From the NCBI GenBank assembly GCA_003416985.1, contig QVIN01000006.1:1-64000 (forward strand): 64,000 nt of DNA, in the 5' to 3' direction. How positions within the stretch are numbered: the stretch's first letter is position 1; each line of letters starts with the position of its first letter. This document shows, in pieces, positions 10,477 to 19,245 of this stretch. The notes under the pieces are model-generated. The model saw nothing but the letters and a program-made list of their open reading frames with translations. It had not been told where the DNA came from and searched no databases. The position numbers and the translations under genes were made by a program. The DNA is from Duganella sp. BJB480. GTDB taxonomy: Bacteria > Pseudomonadota > Gammaproteobacteria > Burkholderiales > Burkholderiaceae_D.

Positions 10477-10655
10477 TTTTTTTTGCAGGTGCGCCCTGCA
10501 AAAAAGGCAAAAACAGGTTACAGTGGCTTAGAAGCACCATTCCCGGCTTGGCGAACGGTGTTTCAGCGAAAATTGTTTGACTTTCGCTGGGCCACGTACT
10601 TGAAATTAAGCGTTTCGCCTCCAATTCCAACACAACAACATAAAATGGAGCTGTT
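10477..10655 (+). promoter_or_regulatory. Intergenic region between der and hfq with palindrome and possible hfq promoter
   Basis: A palindrome spans 10479-10505: a T-run, GCAGG/CCTGC stem, then an A-run. The flanking T and A runs are in the wrong order for an intrinsic terminator. Further down, TTGACT at 10577-10582 is followed 18 nt later by TGAAAT, a weak sigma70-like pair that might drive hfq-hflX-hflK-hflC. Confidence 0.3.
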
Positions 10656-10892
10656 ATGAGCAACAAAGGGCAACTGTTACAAGACCCATTCCTCAATGCC
10701 TTGCGCAAAGAGCATGTTCCTGTCTCGATCTACCTGGTCAACGGCATCAAGCTGCAGGGCCATATCGAATCGTTCGACCAGTACGTCGTACTGCTGCGTA
10801 ATACCGTGACCCAGATGGTCTATAAGCACGCCATCTCCACCGTGGTACCGGCACGCGCCGTCAACCTCAACATTGAATCCGACGCGGAATAA
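10656..10892 (+). CDS. hfq: RNA chaperone Hfq
   Basis: A 78-residue Sm-like protein. Sm1 (about 8-50, with VPVSIYLVNGIKLQG) and the Sm2 motif YKHAISTVVP are intact, and the N-terminal GQLLQDPFLNALRKE is the conserved hexamer face. It pairs small RNAs with mRNAs. The C-terminal tail is short, as usual in betaproteobacteria. Lies 48 nt upstream of hflX, the common hfq-hflX pair. Confidence 0.98.
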   Translation: MSNKGQLLQDPFLNALRKEHVPVSIYLVNGIKLQGHIESFDQYVVLLRNTVTQMVYKHAISTVVPARAVNLNIESDAE

Positions 10893-10940
10893 GCGCTTGC
10901 AACACCGCTTCTTTTCAACTCACCCAGCCTTGACCGTCGT

Positions 10941-12125
10941 ATGCGCGCAGCCCTAGTCGGTATCGATTTCGGTCAAGGCGACTTCGCCGCCAGCGTCGAG
11001 GAACTGAACCTGCTGGCCCGCTCGGCAGGTGCGGAACCGGTGACGACGATCACGGCCAAGCGTTCCTCACCGGACGCCGCCTATTTCGTCGGCAGCGGCA
11101 AGGCCGACGAGATCGGCCTTGCCGTGCAGGATCACGGCATCGAAATCGTCATCTTCAATCACGCCTTGTCGCCGGCCCAGCAGCGCAACCTGGAAAAGCG
11201 CCTGAACATCCGGGTGCTGGACCGCACCAGCCTGATTCTCGACATCTTCGCCCAGCGCGCCGCCTCCCACGAGGGCAAGCTGCAGGTGGAGTTGGCTCAG
11301 CTGCAGCATCTGGCCACGCGCCTGATCCGCGGCTGGACCCACCTCGAGCGTCAGAAGGGCGGTATCGGTTTGCGCGGCCCCGGCGAAACCCAGCTCGAGA
11401 CCGACCGCCGGCTGATTGGCGAGCGGGTCAAGGCCCTGCGCGCGCGCCTGGACAAGCTGCGCAAGCAGCATGAAACCCAGCGCCGTTCGCGCGGCCGCAG
11501 CCAGACGTTCTCGGTGTCGTTGGTCGGCTATACCAATGCCGGCAAGTCGACGCTGTTCAACGCCGTCACCAAGGCCGGGGTTTATGTCGCCGATCAATTG
11601 TTCGCCACGCTGGACACCACCTCGCGCCGCGTCTACATGGGCCAGGAAGTGGGCAACGTGGTGATCTCGGACACGGTCGGTTTCGTGCGCGAGCTGCCGC
11701 ACCAGCTGGTGGCGGCCTTCCGCGCCACGCTGGAGGAGACCATCCACGCCGACCTGCTGCTGCACGTCGTCGACGCCTCGTCGCCGGTGCGCATGGAGCA
11801 GATCGAGCAGGTCAACCTGGTGCTCAAGGAAATCGGCGCCGATCACATCCCGCAGATCCTGGTGTGGAACAAGATCGACGCCGCAGGGCTGGAGCCCTCG
11901 GTCGAGCGGGATGAATATGATAAGATTTCCCGCGTTTTCCTCAGCGCGCGCACCGGTCAAGGACTGGACCTTCTGCGCGGCGCCATCGTCGAATGGGCCA
12001 AGAGCGCGCCGGGTGCCCGGCTCAACCAGGCCTACGACACCGGCGGGGAAACCGACGAAGAAGCAGGCGAAGAAGCAGCGGAGCCGGATAGCAGTCCCAC
12101 CCTTACTCATGTCGGATCACACTAA
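10941..12125 (+). CDS. hflX: GTPase HflX
   Basis: A 394-residue GTPase with the HflX N-terminal domain (about 1-190, including GGIGLRGPGETQLE) and a G domain beginning at GYTNAGKST (about 195). The family splits stalled or heat-damaged 70S ribosomes. The acidic C-terminal tail (DEEAGEEAAEPD) is variable in the family. The stop overlaps the hflK start (TAATG), so translation is coupled. Confidence 0.96.
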   Translation: MRAALVGIDFGQGDFAASVEELNLLARSAGAEPVTTITAKRSSPDAAYFVGSGKADEIGLAVQDHGIEIVIFNHALSPAQQRNLEKRLNIRVLDRTSLILDIFAQRAASHEGKLQVELAQLQHLATRLIRGWTHLERQKGGIGLRGPGETQLETDRRLIGERVKALRARLDKLRKQHETQRRSRGRSQTFSVSLVGYTNAGKSTLFNAVTKAGVYVADQLFATLDTTSRRVYMGQEVGNVVISDTVGFVRELPHQLVAAFRATLEETIHADLLLHVVDASSPVRMEQIEQVNLVLKEIGADHIPQILVWNKIDAAGLEPSVERDEYDKISRVFLSARTGQGLDLLRGAIVEWAKSAPGARLNQAYDTGGETDEEAGEEAAEPDSSPTLTHVGSH

Positions 12126-13438
12126 TGCGTGTCTCGTCACTTATGAAACGTCTCGGCTTGAAGCTGTCGCTGAACGATCCCCGCTGGGGCTCGGACAAGC
12201 AGGACCGCAAGCCGCAAGCCAATGAAGGCAAGAAGCCCGGCGAAGGGCCGCCCGACATGGAGCAGCTGTGGCGCGATTTCAACCAGCGCCTGAACAGCTT
12301 CTTCGGCCAGAAGAACCGTCCCGACGGTAATGGCGGCGGCAGCGGCGGCAATGGCGGCGGTCGTCCCGACCTGGCCGGCATGCGCGCCACCGCCGGCGCG
12401 ATCGGCGCGGTGATCGCGCTGATCTGGCTCGCCAGCGGCTCGTTCATCGTGCAGGAAGGCCAGACCGGCGTGGTCTACACCTTCGGCAAGGTCAGCCACA
12501 TCACCGGTTCCGGTTTCAACTGGCGCTGGCCGTATCCGTTCCAGAGCGACGAAACCGTCAAGGTCTCGCAGATGCGTATGGTGGAAATCGGCTACCGCAA
12601 GGACCTCAAGAACAAGCAGGCGCGCGAATCGCTGATGCTCACCGATGACGAGAACATCATCGACATCCAGTTCGCCGTGCAGTTCAAGCTCAAGGACCCT
12701 GTGGCCTGGCTGATGAACAACCGCGACGAAGAGGAAACCGTGCGCCAGGTGGCAGAGACCTCGATCCGCGAAATCGTCGGCAAGAACAAGATGGACTTCG
12801 TGCTGTACGAGGGCCGCGACAAGGTCGCCCTCGAAACCCAGCAGTTGATGCAGCACATCCTCGACCGCTACGCCTCCGGCGTGCTGATCTCGAACGTGAC
12901 CCTGCAGGCGGTGCAGCCGCCGGAGCAGGTGCAGATCGCCTTCGACGACGCCGTCAGGGCGGGGCAGGACCGCGAGCGCCAGAAGAACGAAGGCCAGGCC
13001 TACGCCAACGACGTGATCCCGCGCGCGCGCGGCAGCGCCTCGCGCCTGCTGGAGGAGGCCGAAGGCTATCGCTCCATGATCACCGAGAACGCCACCGGCA
13101 ACGCCTCGCGCTTCAAGCAGGTGCTGGCCGAGTACCAGAAGGCGCCGGGCGTCACGCGCGACCGCATGTACCTGGAGACCATGCAGCAGATCTTCTCCAG
13201 CGCCAGCAAGGTGATGGTCGACGCCAAGTCCGGCAGCAACCTGCTGTACCTGCCGCTGGATAAATTGATCGCCCAGGCCGCGGCCACCGACAGCGCCGCC
13301 GCCGCGGCCCGCGTCGCCTCGCAGGCCGCCGCCTCGCCGTCGTCCGCGCTGCCGGCCGAAGTGATGCCGCAGGTGGAAGTCAGTCGCCAGCGCGATTCGC
13401 GCGCCCGCGATGCCTTACGTGAACGGGAGGGTCGTTAA
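12125..13438 (+). CDS. hflK: FtsH protease modulator subunit HflK
   Basis: A 437-residue membrane-anchored SPFH/band-7 protein. A Gly/Asn-rich cytosolic N-terminus (about 60-80) precedes one membrane helix (about 92-112), the SPFH domain (about 115-300) and a coiled-coil, Ala-rich end. With HflC it forms a cage around FtsH and modulates its protease activity. ATG at 12125 overlaps the hflX stop; an in-frame ATG at 12143 is an alternative. The stop overlaps the hflC start. Confidence 0.95.
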   Translation: MRVSSLMKRLGLKLSLNDPRWGSDKQDRKPQANEGKKPGEGPPDMEQLWRDFNQRLNSFFGQKNRPDGNGGGSGGNGGGRPDLAGMRATAGAIGAVIALIWLASGSFIVQEGQTGVVYTFGKVSHITGSGFNWRWPYPFQSDETVKVSQMRMVEIGYRKDLKNKQARESLMLTDDENIIDIQFAVQFKLKDPVAWLMNNRDEEETVRQVAETSIREIVGKNKMDFVLYEGRDKVALETQQLMQHILDRYASGVLISNVTLQAVQPPEQVQIAFDDAVRAGQDRERQKNEGQAYANDVIPRARGSASRLLEEAEGYRSMITENATGNASRFKQVLAEYQKAPGVTRDRMYLETMQQIFSSASKVMVDAKSGSNLLYLPLDKLIAQAAATDSAAAAARVASQAAASPSSALPAEVMPQVEVSRQRDSRARDALREREGR

Positions 13439-14349
13439 TGAACCGCATAGCCAGTACCCTCATTGCGGCCTTCGTCGCGTTCCTGCTGCTGTCGTCCACC
13501 ATGTTCGTGGTCGACCAGCGCCGGTACGCCATCGTGTTCGCGCTGGGCCAGATCAAGGAAGTGATACGCGAGCCGGGCCTGCACTTCAAGCTGCCGCCGC
13601 CGTTCCAGAACGTGGTCTACCTCGACAACCGCATCATGACCATCGAGACCCCGGACGCCGAGCGCTTCATCACGGCCGAGAAGATGAACATCCTGGTCGA
13701 CAGCTTCGTCAAGTGGCGCATCGGCCGCGCCGAGAACCAGCCCAAGCTGTACTACGTGACCTTCGGCGGCGACGAGGGCCGCGCCCGCGACCGCATGTCG
13801 CAGATCGTCAAGGCGGCGCTGAACGAGGAAATCACCAAGCGCACCGTGGGCGAGGTGATCTCCGGCCAGCGCGGCAAGGTGATGGAATCGATCCGCTCCA
13901 AGGTGGTGGCGGAATCGGCCCAGATCGGCGTCGAGATCATCGATGTGCGCCTCAAGCGCGTGGAGTATGTCGAGCAGATCAACAACTCGGTGTACGAGCG
14001 CATGAAGGCCGAGCGCACCCGCGTGGCCAACGAGCTGCGCTCGACCGGCAACGCCGAATCCGAGAAGATCCGCGCCGACGCCGACCGCCAGCGCGCCGTG
14101 ATCCTGGCCGAGGCCTACCGCGACGCCGAGCAGATCCGCGGCGAGGGCGATGCCAAGGCCTCGGCGATCTACGCCGAAGCGTTCGGCAGGAATCCGGAGT
14201 TCTACAAGTTCTACCGCAGCCTGCAGGCCTACCGCGAAACCTTCAAGAATCACGGCGACGTGATGGTGATGGATTCGAGCTCGGACTTCTTCAAGTACTT
14301 CAAGAGCTCCGGCGCCGCCGGCCCGGCCGCCGCTCCCGCCAAAAAATAA
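13438..14349 (+). CDS. hflC: FtsH protease modulator subunit HflC
   Basis: A 303-residue SPFH protein with an N-terminal membrane helix (about 6-24), the band-7 domain and a charged helical region (about 190-260). It is the partner of HflK in the FtsH-associated complex. The TAATG overlap with hflK is typical. A strong hairpin follows the stop. Confidence 0.96.
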   Translation: MNRIASTLIAAFVAFLLLSSTMFVVDQRRYAIVFALGQIKEVIREPGLHFKLPPPFQNVVYLDNRIMTIETPDAERFITAEKMNILVDSFVKWRIGRAENQPKLYYVTFGGDEGRARDRMSQIVKAALNEEITKRTVGEVISGQRGKVMESIRSKVVAESAQIGVEIIDVRLKRVEYVEQINNSVYERMKAERTRVANELRSTGNAESEKIRADADRQRAVILAEAYRDAEQIRGEGDAKASAIYAEAFGRNPEFYKFYRSLQAYRETFKNHGDVMVMDSSSDFFKYFKSSGAAGPAAAPAKK

Positions 14350-14356
14350 GTTGTAT

Positions 14357-14385
14357 AGCCATTTCCGCCCGGGGCGGGAATGGCT
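14357..14385 (+). terminator. Hairpin after hflC, possible terminator
   Basis: A 13-bp stem (14357-14369 with 14373-14385, one T-G pair) with a 3-nt loop right after hflC. The nearest T-run is about 10 nt further on, so termination is plausible but not certain. Confidence 0.5.
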
Positions 14386-14502
14386 GCTCCCGTATCTTTT
14401 TCCCCTCCCGCAACGCATTTTCGCGTAAAATATCAGGTTCGGCCTTCCGCTTCACGGGCCTCGGCGCGCGCGCCACATTGTTCATTTTTAAACTGCCTCC
14501 CC

Positions 14503-15663
14503 ATGCCGAATTGGCTTTTGCCTGAGAATATCGCCGACGTTTTGCCGTCGGAAGCACGCAAGATCGAAGAGTTGCGTCGTCTGATGCTGGATAATTTCCG
14601 TCTGTACGGATATGAACTGGTGATGCCGCCGCTGCTGGAGTACCTGGAGTCGCTGCTGACCGGCGCCGGCCAGGACACCGATCTGCGCACCTTCAAACTG
14701 GTGGACCAGCTGTCGGGCCGCATGCTCGGCCTGCGCGCCGACATGACGATCCAGGTGGCGCGCATCGACGCCCACCTGCTGAACCGCGCCTCGGTCACCC
14801 GCCTGTGCTACGCCGGCAGCGTGCTGCATACCCGTCCGTCGGGCCTGCACGCCACCCGCGAGCCGCTGCAGATCGGCGCCGAGATCTACGGCCACGCCGG
14901 CCTGGAGGCGGACGCCGAGATCCAGGAACTGGCGCTGGCCTCGCTGGCCCTGGCCGGCTTCACCGAAGTGCGGCTGGACCTGACGCACGTCGGCGTGCTG
15001 CGCGCCATCCTCGAATGCGACGACGCCGCCAGGAAGGATGAAGCCCAGCTCTACCTGCTGCTGCGCGCCAAGGACGTGCCCGGCCTGCAGGCGCTGACAC
15101 AAGATTACTCGCCGGCCGTGCGCGACGCGCTGCTGGCGCTGCCGAACCTGTACGGCGACGTCGAAGTATTGAAGCGCGCACGCGAAGTGCTGCCGGACCT
15201 GCCGGGCATCGCCAAGGCGCTGGCCGAGCTGGCCGCGCTGGCGGCGTCCGCCATCGACCGCGCCGAAGTCGCGATCGACCTGGCCGACCTGCGCGGCTAC
15301 CAGTACGAAAGCGGCGCGATGTTCGCGCTGTACGTGCCGGGCCTGCCGAACGCGGTGGCGCGCGGCGGCCGTTACGATCACGTAGGCGAGGCCTTCGGCC
15401 GGGCGCGTCCCGCCACCGGCTTCTCGCTCGACCTGCGCGAACTGGCGCGCCTGTTGCCGACCGCGGAGCGCAAGCATTCGATCCGCGCGCCGTGGGGCAA
15501 TGCGCCGGAGTTGAAGGAAAAAATCGCCGAACTGCGCAAGTCCGGCGAAGTCGTGATCCAAAGTTTGCCGGGTCACAGCAACGAGCTGGACGAGTTCGAG
15601 TGCGACCGCGCTCTGGTACTCGACGATAATGGTAGCAACTGGATTCTTAAAAACTTAGGTTAG
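14503..15663 (+). CDS. hisZ: ATP phosphoribosyltransferase regulatory subunit HisZ
   Basis: A 386-residue HisRS-like protein that has lost the aminoacylation and anticodon-binding parts. It activates the short-form HisG in the first step of histidine biosynthesis. Retained class II motifs include the RADMTIQVAR segment and GRYDHVGEAFGRARPATGFSLDL. The ATG at 14503 (MPNWLLPENIADVLP) matches the family start; upstream in-frame extension to 14380 covers the hflC hairpin and is unlikely. hisG is not in the window. Followed by purA after 4 nt. Confidence 0.93.
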   Translation: MPNWLLPENIADVLPSEARKIEELRRLMLDNFRLYGYELVMPPLLEYLESLLTGAGQDTDLRTFKLVDQLSGRMLGLRADMTIQVARIDAHLLNRASVTRLCYAGSVLHTRPSGLHATREPLQIGAEIYGHAGLEADAEIQELALASLALAGFTEVRLDLTHVGVLRAILECDDAARKDEAQLYLLLRAKDVPGLQALTQDYSPAVRDALLALPNLYGDVEVLKRAREVLPDLPGIAKALAELAALAASAIDRAEVAIDLADLRGYQYESGAMFALYVPGLPNAVARGGRYDHVGEAFGRARPATGFSLDLRELARLLPTAERKHSIRAPWGNAPELKEKIAELRKSGEVVIQSLPGHSNELDEFECDRALVLDDNGSNWILKNLG

Positions 15664-15667
15664 TGTG

Positions 15668-16978
15668 ATGTCAAAGAAAAACGCAAAAAACGTCGTCGTC
15701 ATCGGTACCCAATGGGGCGATGAAGGTAAGGGCAAGATCGTCGACTGGTTGACCGATCATGCACAGGGTGTGGTCCGCTTCCAGGGCGGCCACAACGCCG
15801 GCCACACGCTGGTCATCGGCGGCGTCAAGACCGCGCTGCAGCTGATCCCGTCGGGCATCATGCGTCCGGGCGTGGCCTGCTACATCGGCAACGGTGTGGT
15901 GGTGTCGGTGCCGGACGTGCTGCGCGAGATCGACAAGCTGGAAAAGGTCGGCGTCGAAGTCGCGTCGCGCCTGAAGGTGTCGGACGCCGCGCCGGTGATC
16001 CTGCCTTACCACTCGGCGCTGGACCTGGCCCGTGAAGCCAAGCGCGGCGAAGCCAAGATCGGCACCACCGGCAAGGGCATCGGCCCGGCCTACGAAGACA
16101 AGGTCGCGCGCCGCGCGATCCGCGTCGCCGACCTGCTCAACGAAAAGCGCTTCGCCGAAAAACTGGCCGAGAACCTGGACTATCACAACTTCGTGCTGGA
16201 GCACTACCTGAAGGCCCCGAGGGTCGACTATCAGAAGACGCTGGAAGACGCGCTGGCCTACGTGCCGCGCCTGCGTCCCATGGTCACCGACGTGTCGAGC
16301 GCGCTGTACGCCGCGCACAAGGCCGGCGCCAACCTGCTGTTCGAAGGCGCGCAGGGTTCGCTGCTGGACGTCGACCACGGCACCTATCCGTTCGTCACCT
16401 CGTCGAACTGCGTGGCCGGCAATGCCGCCGCCGGCGCCGGCGTCGGTCCGAACATGCTGCACTACATCATGGGCATCACCAAGGCCTACACCACCCGCGT
16501 CGGCTCCGGCCCGTTCCCTTCGGAACTGCCTACCGATGCCGGCGTCGGCCATCACCTGGCGCAAGTGGGCCACGAATTCGGCACCGTGACGGGCCGCGCC
16601 CGCCGCTGCGGCTGGTTCGACGCGGCGCTGCTGCGCCGTTCGGTGCAGATCAACGGCGTGACGGGCATGTGCCTGACCAAGCTGGACGTCCTGGACGGCC
16701 TGGAATCGCTGAAGCTGTGCACCGGCTACACCATCGACGGCGTGGCCGTGGACATCTTCCCGTCCGGCGCCGAAGAGGCCGCCCGTTGCGTGCCGGTGTA
16801 CGAGGAAATGCCGGGTTGGACCGAAAGCACCGTGGGCGCCAAGTCGCTGGCGGCGCTGCCGGCCACCGCCCGCGCTTACATCAAACGTATCGAAGAGTTG
16901 GTCGGCGTGCCGGTCGACATGGTATCGACCGGCCCGGATCGTGAAGAAACGATCGTGCTGCGTCATCCATTCGAGTAA
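15668..16978 (+). CDS. purA: Adenylosuccinate synthetase
   Basis: A 436-residue GTP-dependent enzyme that joins IMP and aspartate in AMP synthesis. P-loop GTQWGDEGKGK at about 14-24, GGHNAGHT and GTTGKGIGPAYEDK are intact. ATG at 15668 is chosen over the adjacent in-frame GTG at 15665. hisZ-purA is a common betaproteobacterial pairing. Confidence 0.98.
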   Translation: MSKKNAKNVVVIGTQWGDEGKGKIVDWLTDHAQGVVRFQGGHNAGHTLVIGGVKTALQLIPSGIMRPGVACYIGNGVVVSVPDVLREIDKLEKVGVEVASRLKVSDAAPVILPYHSALDLAREAKRGEAKIGTTGKGIGPAYEDKVARRAIRVADLLNEKRFAEKLAENLDYHNFVLEHYLKAPRVDYQKTLEDALAYVPRLRPMVTDVSSALYAAHKAGANLLFEGAQGSLLDVDHGTYPFVTSSNCVAGNAAAGAGVGPNMLHYIMGITKAYTTRVGSGPFPSELPTDAGVGHHLAQVGHEFGTVTGRARRCGWFDAALLRRSVQINGVTGMCLTKLDVLDGLESLKLCTGYTIDGVAVDIFPSGAEEAARCVPVYEEMPGWTESTVGAKSLAALPATARAYIKRIEELVGVPVDMVSTGPDREETIVLRHPFE

Positions 16979-17001
16979 CAGAGTAACAAAAGGAATCAGA
17001 C

Positions 17002-17550
17002 ATGACGACGACCCCACAAAGCAACGAAAAACACCTCTGGGTCACCTGGGATGAATACCACCGCCTGATCGAGCGCCTCGCGCTCAAGGTGCACGAGTCG
17101 GGCTGGAAGTTCGACCAGGTGCTGTGCCTGGCGCGCGGCGGCGTGCGTCCCGGCGACGTGTTCTCGCGCATCTTCGACGTGCCGCTGGCGATCCTGTCGA
17201 CCAGCTCGTACCGCGAGGAAGCCGGCACCGTGCGCGGCGACCTGGACATCGCCAAATACATGACGATGACCAAGGGCCCGCTGAGCGGCCGCATCCTGCT
17301 GGTCGACGACCTGGCCGATTCGGGCGTCACGCTGGTCAAGGTGATGAAGCACCTGAAGGAAAACTTCGAAGGCGTGACCGAAGTGCGTTCGGCGGTGATC
17401 TGGACCAAGGGCAGCTCGGTGTTCAAGCCGGACTACCAGATGGAAGAACTGCCGCACAACCCATGGATCCACCAGCCGTTCGAAGACTACGACGGCATCC
17501 GCCCGCACCAGCTGGCGGCCTGGATCAAGAAGGGCGAGGGCGGCAACTAA
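17002..17550 (+). CDS. Phosphoribosyltransferase family protein
   Basis: A 182-residue type I PRTase. The PRPP-binding motif RILLVDDLADSGVTL lies near residues 95-109, preceded by CLARGGVRPGD. It belongs to the COG2236 group related to xanthine/guanine phosphoribosyltransferases; the exact base is unknown. It is the last gene of the housekeeping block, 23 nt behind purA, suggesting purine salvage, and is followed by a strong terminator. Confidence 0.88.
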   Translation: MTTTPQSNEKHLWVTWDEYHRLIERLALKVHESGWKFDQVLCLARGGVRPGDVFSRIFDVPLAILSTSSYREEAGTVRGDLDIAKYMTMTKGPLSGRILLVDDLADSGVTLVKVMKHLKENFEGVTEVRSAVIWTKGSSVFKPDYQMEELPHNPWIHQPFEDYDGIRPHQLAAWIKKGEGGN

Positions 17551-17569
17551 GCCGTTTTATTGCTCTGCG

Positions 17570-17596
17570 AAAAAGCGGCCACTGGCCGCTTTTTTA
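17570..17596 (+). terminator. Rho-independent terminator of the purA block
   Basis: An 11-bp stem AAAAAGCGGCC / GGCCGCTTTTT with a 3-nt loop followed by T residues, 20 nt behind the phosphoribosyltransferase stop. Confidence 0.92.
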
Positions 17597-17642
17597 TTTG
17601 TCTCCCATGGACAACGAATAAGTACTTTTGAGCAATTAAAGT

Positions 17643-17689
17643 TGCAAATAAGTCCTCTTACATGTGCAAAAAGAAATGCAAATAGGACA
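17643..17689 (+). repeat. Direct repeat upstream of the PEP-CTERM genes
   Basis: Two related 13-mers, TGCAAATAAGTCC (17643-17655) and TGCAAATAGGACA (17677-17689), 34 nt apart in AT-rich DNA about 100-145 nt before the first PEP-CTERM gene. A TATGAT at 17698-17703 could be a -10 element. They may be binding sites for an activator; no known consensus was recognised. Confidence 0.35.
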
Positions 17690-17787
17690 TTTTGTGTTAT
17701 GATCACTCCAAGTTTGGAAGTCACGCCACGTCATTGAGCTGGGCAAGAAAATTTCCCTGTCAAAAAATAATCTGAATTGGAACATTT

Positions 17788-18441
17788 ATGAATCTGAATA
17801 AAATTGCACAAGCTCTCTTCGTGGCCGGCTGCCTCGTTTCCGCCACCGCATCGGCAGCAACCCAAACCTTCACCAGCAATGTCGTCGCCAGCACCCAGAC
17901 CGACCTGGCCGCCGAGCTCAATTTCGCACAGTTCAACGCTTCGCTGGGTACCCTGACCTCCGTCAAGTTCGATCTGTTCGCCGACGTATCCGGCAAGGTC
18001 GACCTGACCAATTACAATGACGCCGCAATTACCGTTCCGGTCAGCCTGAGCGTGAACGTCTGGCTGAACCGTCCGGACCACAGCACCCTGGTCTTGTTTT
18101 CGGCCCCGCTGCTGAACCAGGACGCGACCATCGACGGCAACGGCACTCTCACCCTGAGCAACGCCTACACGCTGTCGAACAGCGCCAGCTACAACGGCGC
18201 CGGCGATCTGTCGCTGTTCACCGGCAACGGCAACGTTGCTACGCTGTTTGCGGCCAAGGCATTCACCCAGGCCAACGGCGATGGCGTCGAATCGGACTTC
18301 CTGACTAAAGTTGGCGGCTACGGCAAGGTCACCTACACCTATAACGCCGCTCCAGTACCTGAACCAGAAACCTACGGCATGCTGCTGGCCGGTCTGGCCC
18401 TGGTAGGCGTCGCCGCCAAGCGCAAGTCGCGCAAGGCCTGA
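17788..18441 (+). CDS. PEP-CTERM sorting-domain protein, choice-of-anchor E type
   Basis: A 217-residue exported protein: signal peptide (about 1-23), a beta-rich domain with NASLGTLTSVKFDLFADV typical of choice-of-anchor E proteins, and a C-terminal PEP-CTERM tail (PVPEPETYGMLLAGLALVGV then basic residues). In the family the tail is cleaved by an exosortase (EpsH/XrtA), not encoded here; the system is tied to exopolysaccharide and biofilm surfaces. Paralogous to the next gene, 54 nt downstream. Confidence 0.88.
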   Translation: MNLNKIAQALFVAGCLVSATASAATQTFTSNVVASTQTDLAAELNFAQFNASLGTLTSVKFDLFADVSGKVDLTNYNDAAITVPVSLSVNVWLNRPDHSTLVLFSAPLLNQDATIDGNGTLTLSNAYTLSNSASYNGAGDLSLFTGNGNVATLFAAKAFTQANGDGVESDFLTKVGGYGKVTYTYNAAPVPEPETYGMLLAGLALVGVAAKRKSRKA

Positions 18442-18495
18442 GCTGCCCGATCACGATACGCTTGCCGAAAAACCGGACCATACTACGGATAGAAC

Positions 18496-19176
18496 ATGAA
18501 AAAACTGACTAAGACCCTCGTCGCCATCGCGGCATTCAGCGGCGTTGCCGCTGCCCACGCAGCCACCCATACCGTCACCGTTAATTCCAACACCGTCGCC
18601 AACGCCAAGGGCGCTAACGGCGTGCTGGACCTGACCAAGTTCGATACCACGCTGGGCACCCTGCAATCGGTGAAAGTTGAGCTGTTCAGCTCCTTCACGC
18701 CGACGCTGAAGGTGGAAAACCTGAGCACCAGCTCGGGCTCGACGATCGACGCAGTCGCCAGCGAAAAACTGGTGTTGAGTGCAGCGACCGGCACGCTGGT
18801 TGTATTGCAAGGTTCGGTGAGCAACACCTTCGTCGAAGCTGCATATGACGGCAATGCCAACTACGGCGGCCTGTCGGGCGCGACTTTCGCTCCTGGCGCC
18901 AAGCTGTTCAGCAATTCGGCAGTATTTTCGGATGCTGGCACGCTGTCGCTGTTCTCCGGCGCAGGCGCCGTTCACGCCAACCTGGCTGGCACCGCTACCT
19001 CGTCCTTCAATGGCACGTCGGGCAATACCAAGTCGCTGAGTGTGACCGCTTTCAACGGCTACGCCAATGTGACCTACACCTACGCGCAGCCAGTGCCGGA
19101 ACCGGAAACCTACGCCATGCTGCTGGCCGGCCTGGGCCTGATGGGTGTGGTGGCACGCCGCCGCAAATCGGCCTAA
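18496..19176 (+). CDS. PEP-CTERM sorting-domain protein, paralogue of the preceding gene
   Basis: A 226-residue protein with the same plan: signal peptide (about 1-22), a beta-rich domain containing DTTLGTLQSVKVELFSSF, and a PEP-CTERM end (PVPEPETYAMLLAGLGLMGV, then RRRKSA). The similarity of the GTLxSVKxxLF core and tail to the neighbour indicates a tandem duplication with strong divergence between. Probably one transcript ending at the terminator at 19201. Confidence 0.88.
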   Translation: MKKLTKTLVAIAAFSGVAAAHAATHTVTVNSNTVANAKGANGVLDLTKFDTTLGTLQSVKVELFSSFTPTLKVENLSTSSGSTIDAVASEKLVLSAATGTLVVLQGSVSNTFVEAAYDGNANYGGLSGATFAPGAKLFSNSAVFSDAGTLSLFSGAGAVHANLAGTATSSFNGTSGNTKSLSVTAFNGYANVTYTYAQPVPEPETYAMLLAGLGLMGVVARRRKSA

Positions 19177-19200
19177 GCTGTATCCGGTGGTACACTGCAA

Positions 19201-19226
19201 ACGGGAGCTTCGGCTCCCGTTTTTTG
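19201..19226 (+). terminator. Rho-independent terminator after the PEP-CTERM pair
   Basis: A perfect 8-bp stem ACGGGAGC / GCTCCCGT closed by a TTCG tetraloop, followed by six T residues. Confidence 0.93.
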
Positions 19227-19245
19227 TTTTCAACCCCGAGATGCC

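Noticed and set aside
10479..10505. Terminator behind der
   Set aside because: The stem is flanked by T before and A after, the reverse of an intrinsic terminator, on both strands.
14503..15663. A second histidyl-tRNA synthetase
   Set aside because: The protein lacks the anticodon-binding domain and the histidine-specific motifs and matches HisZ.
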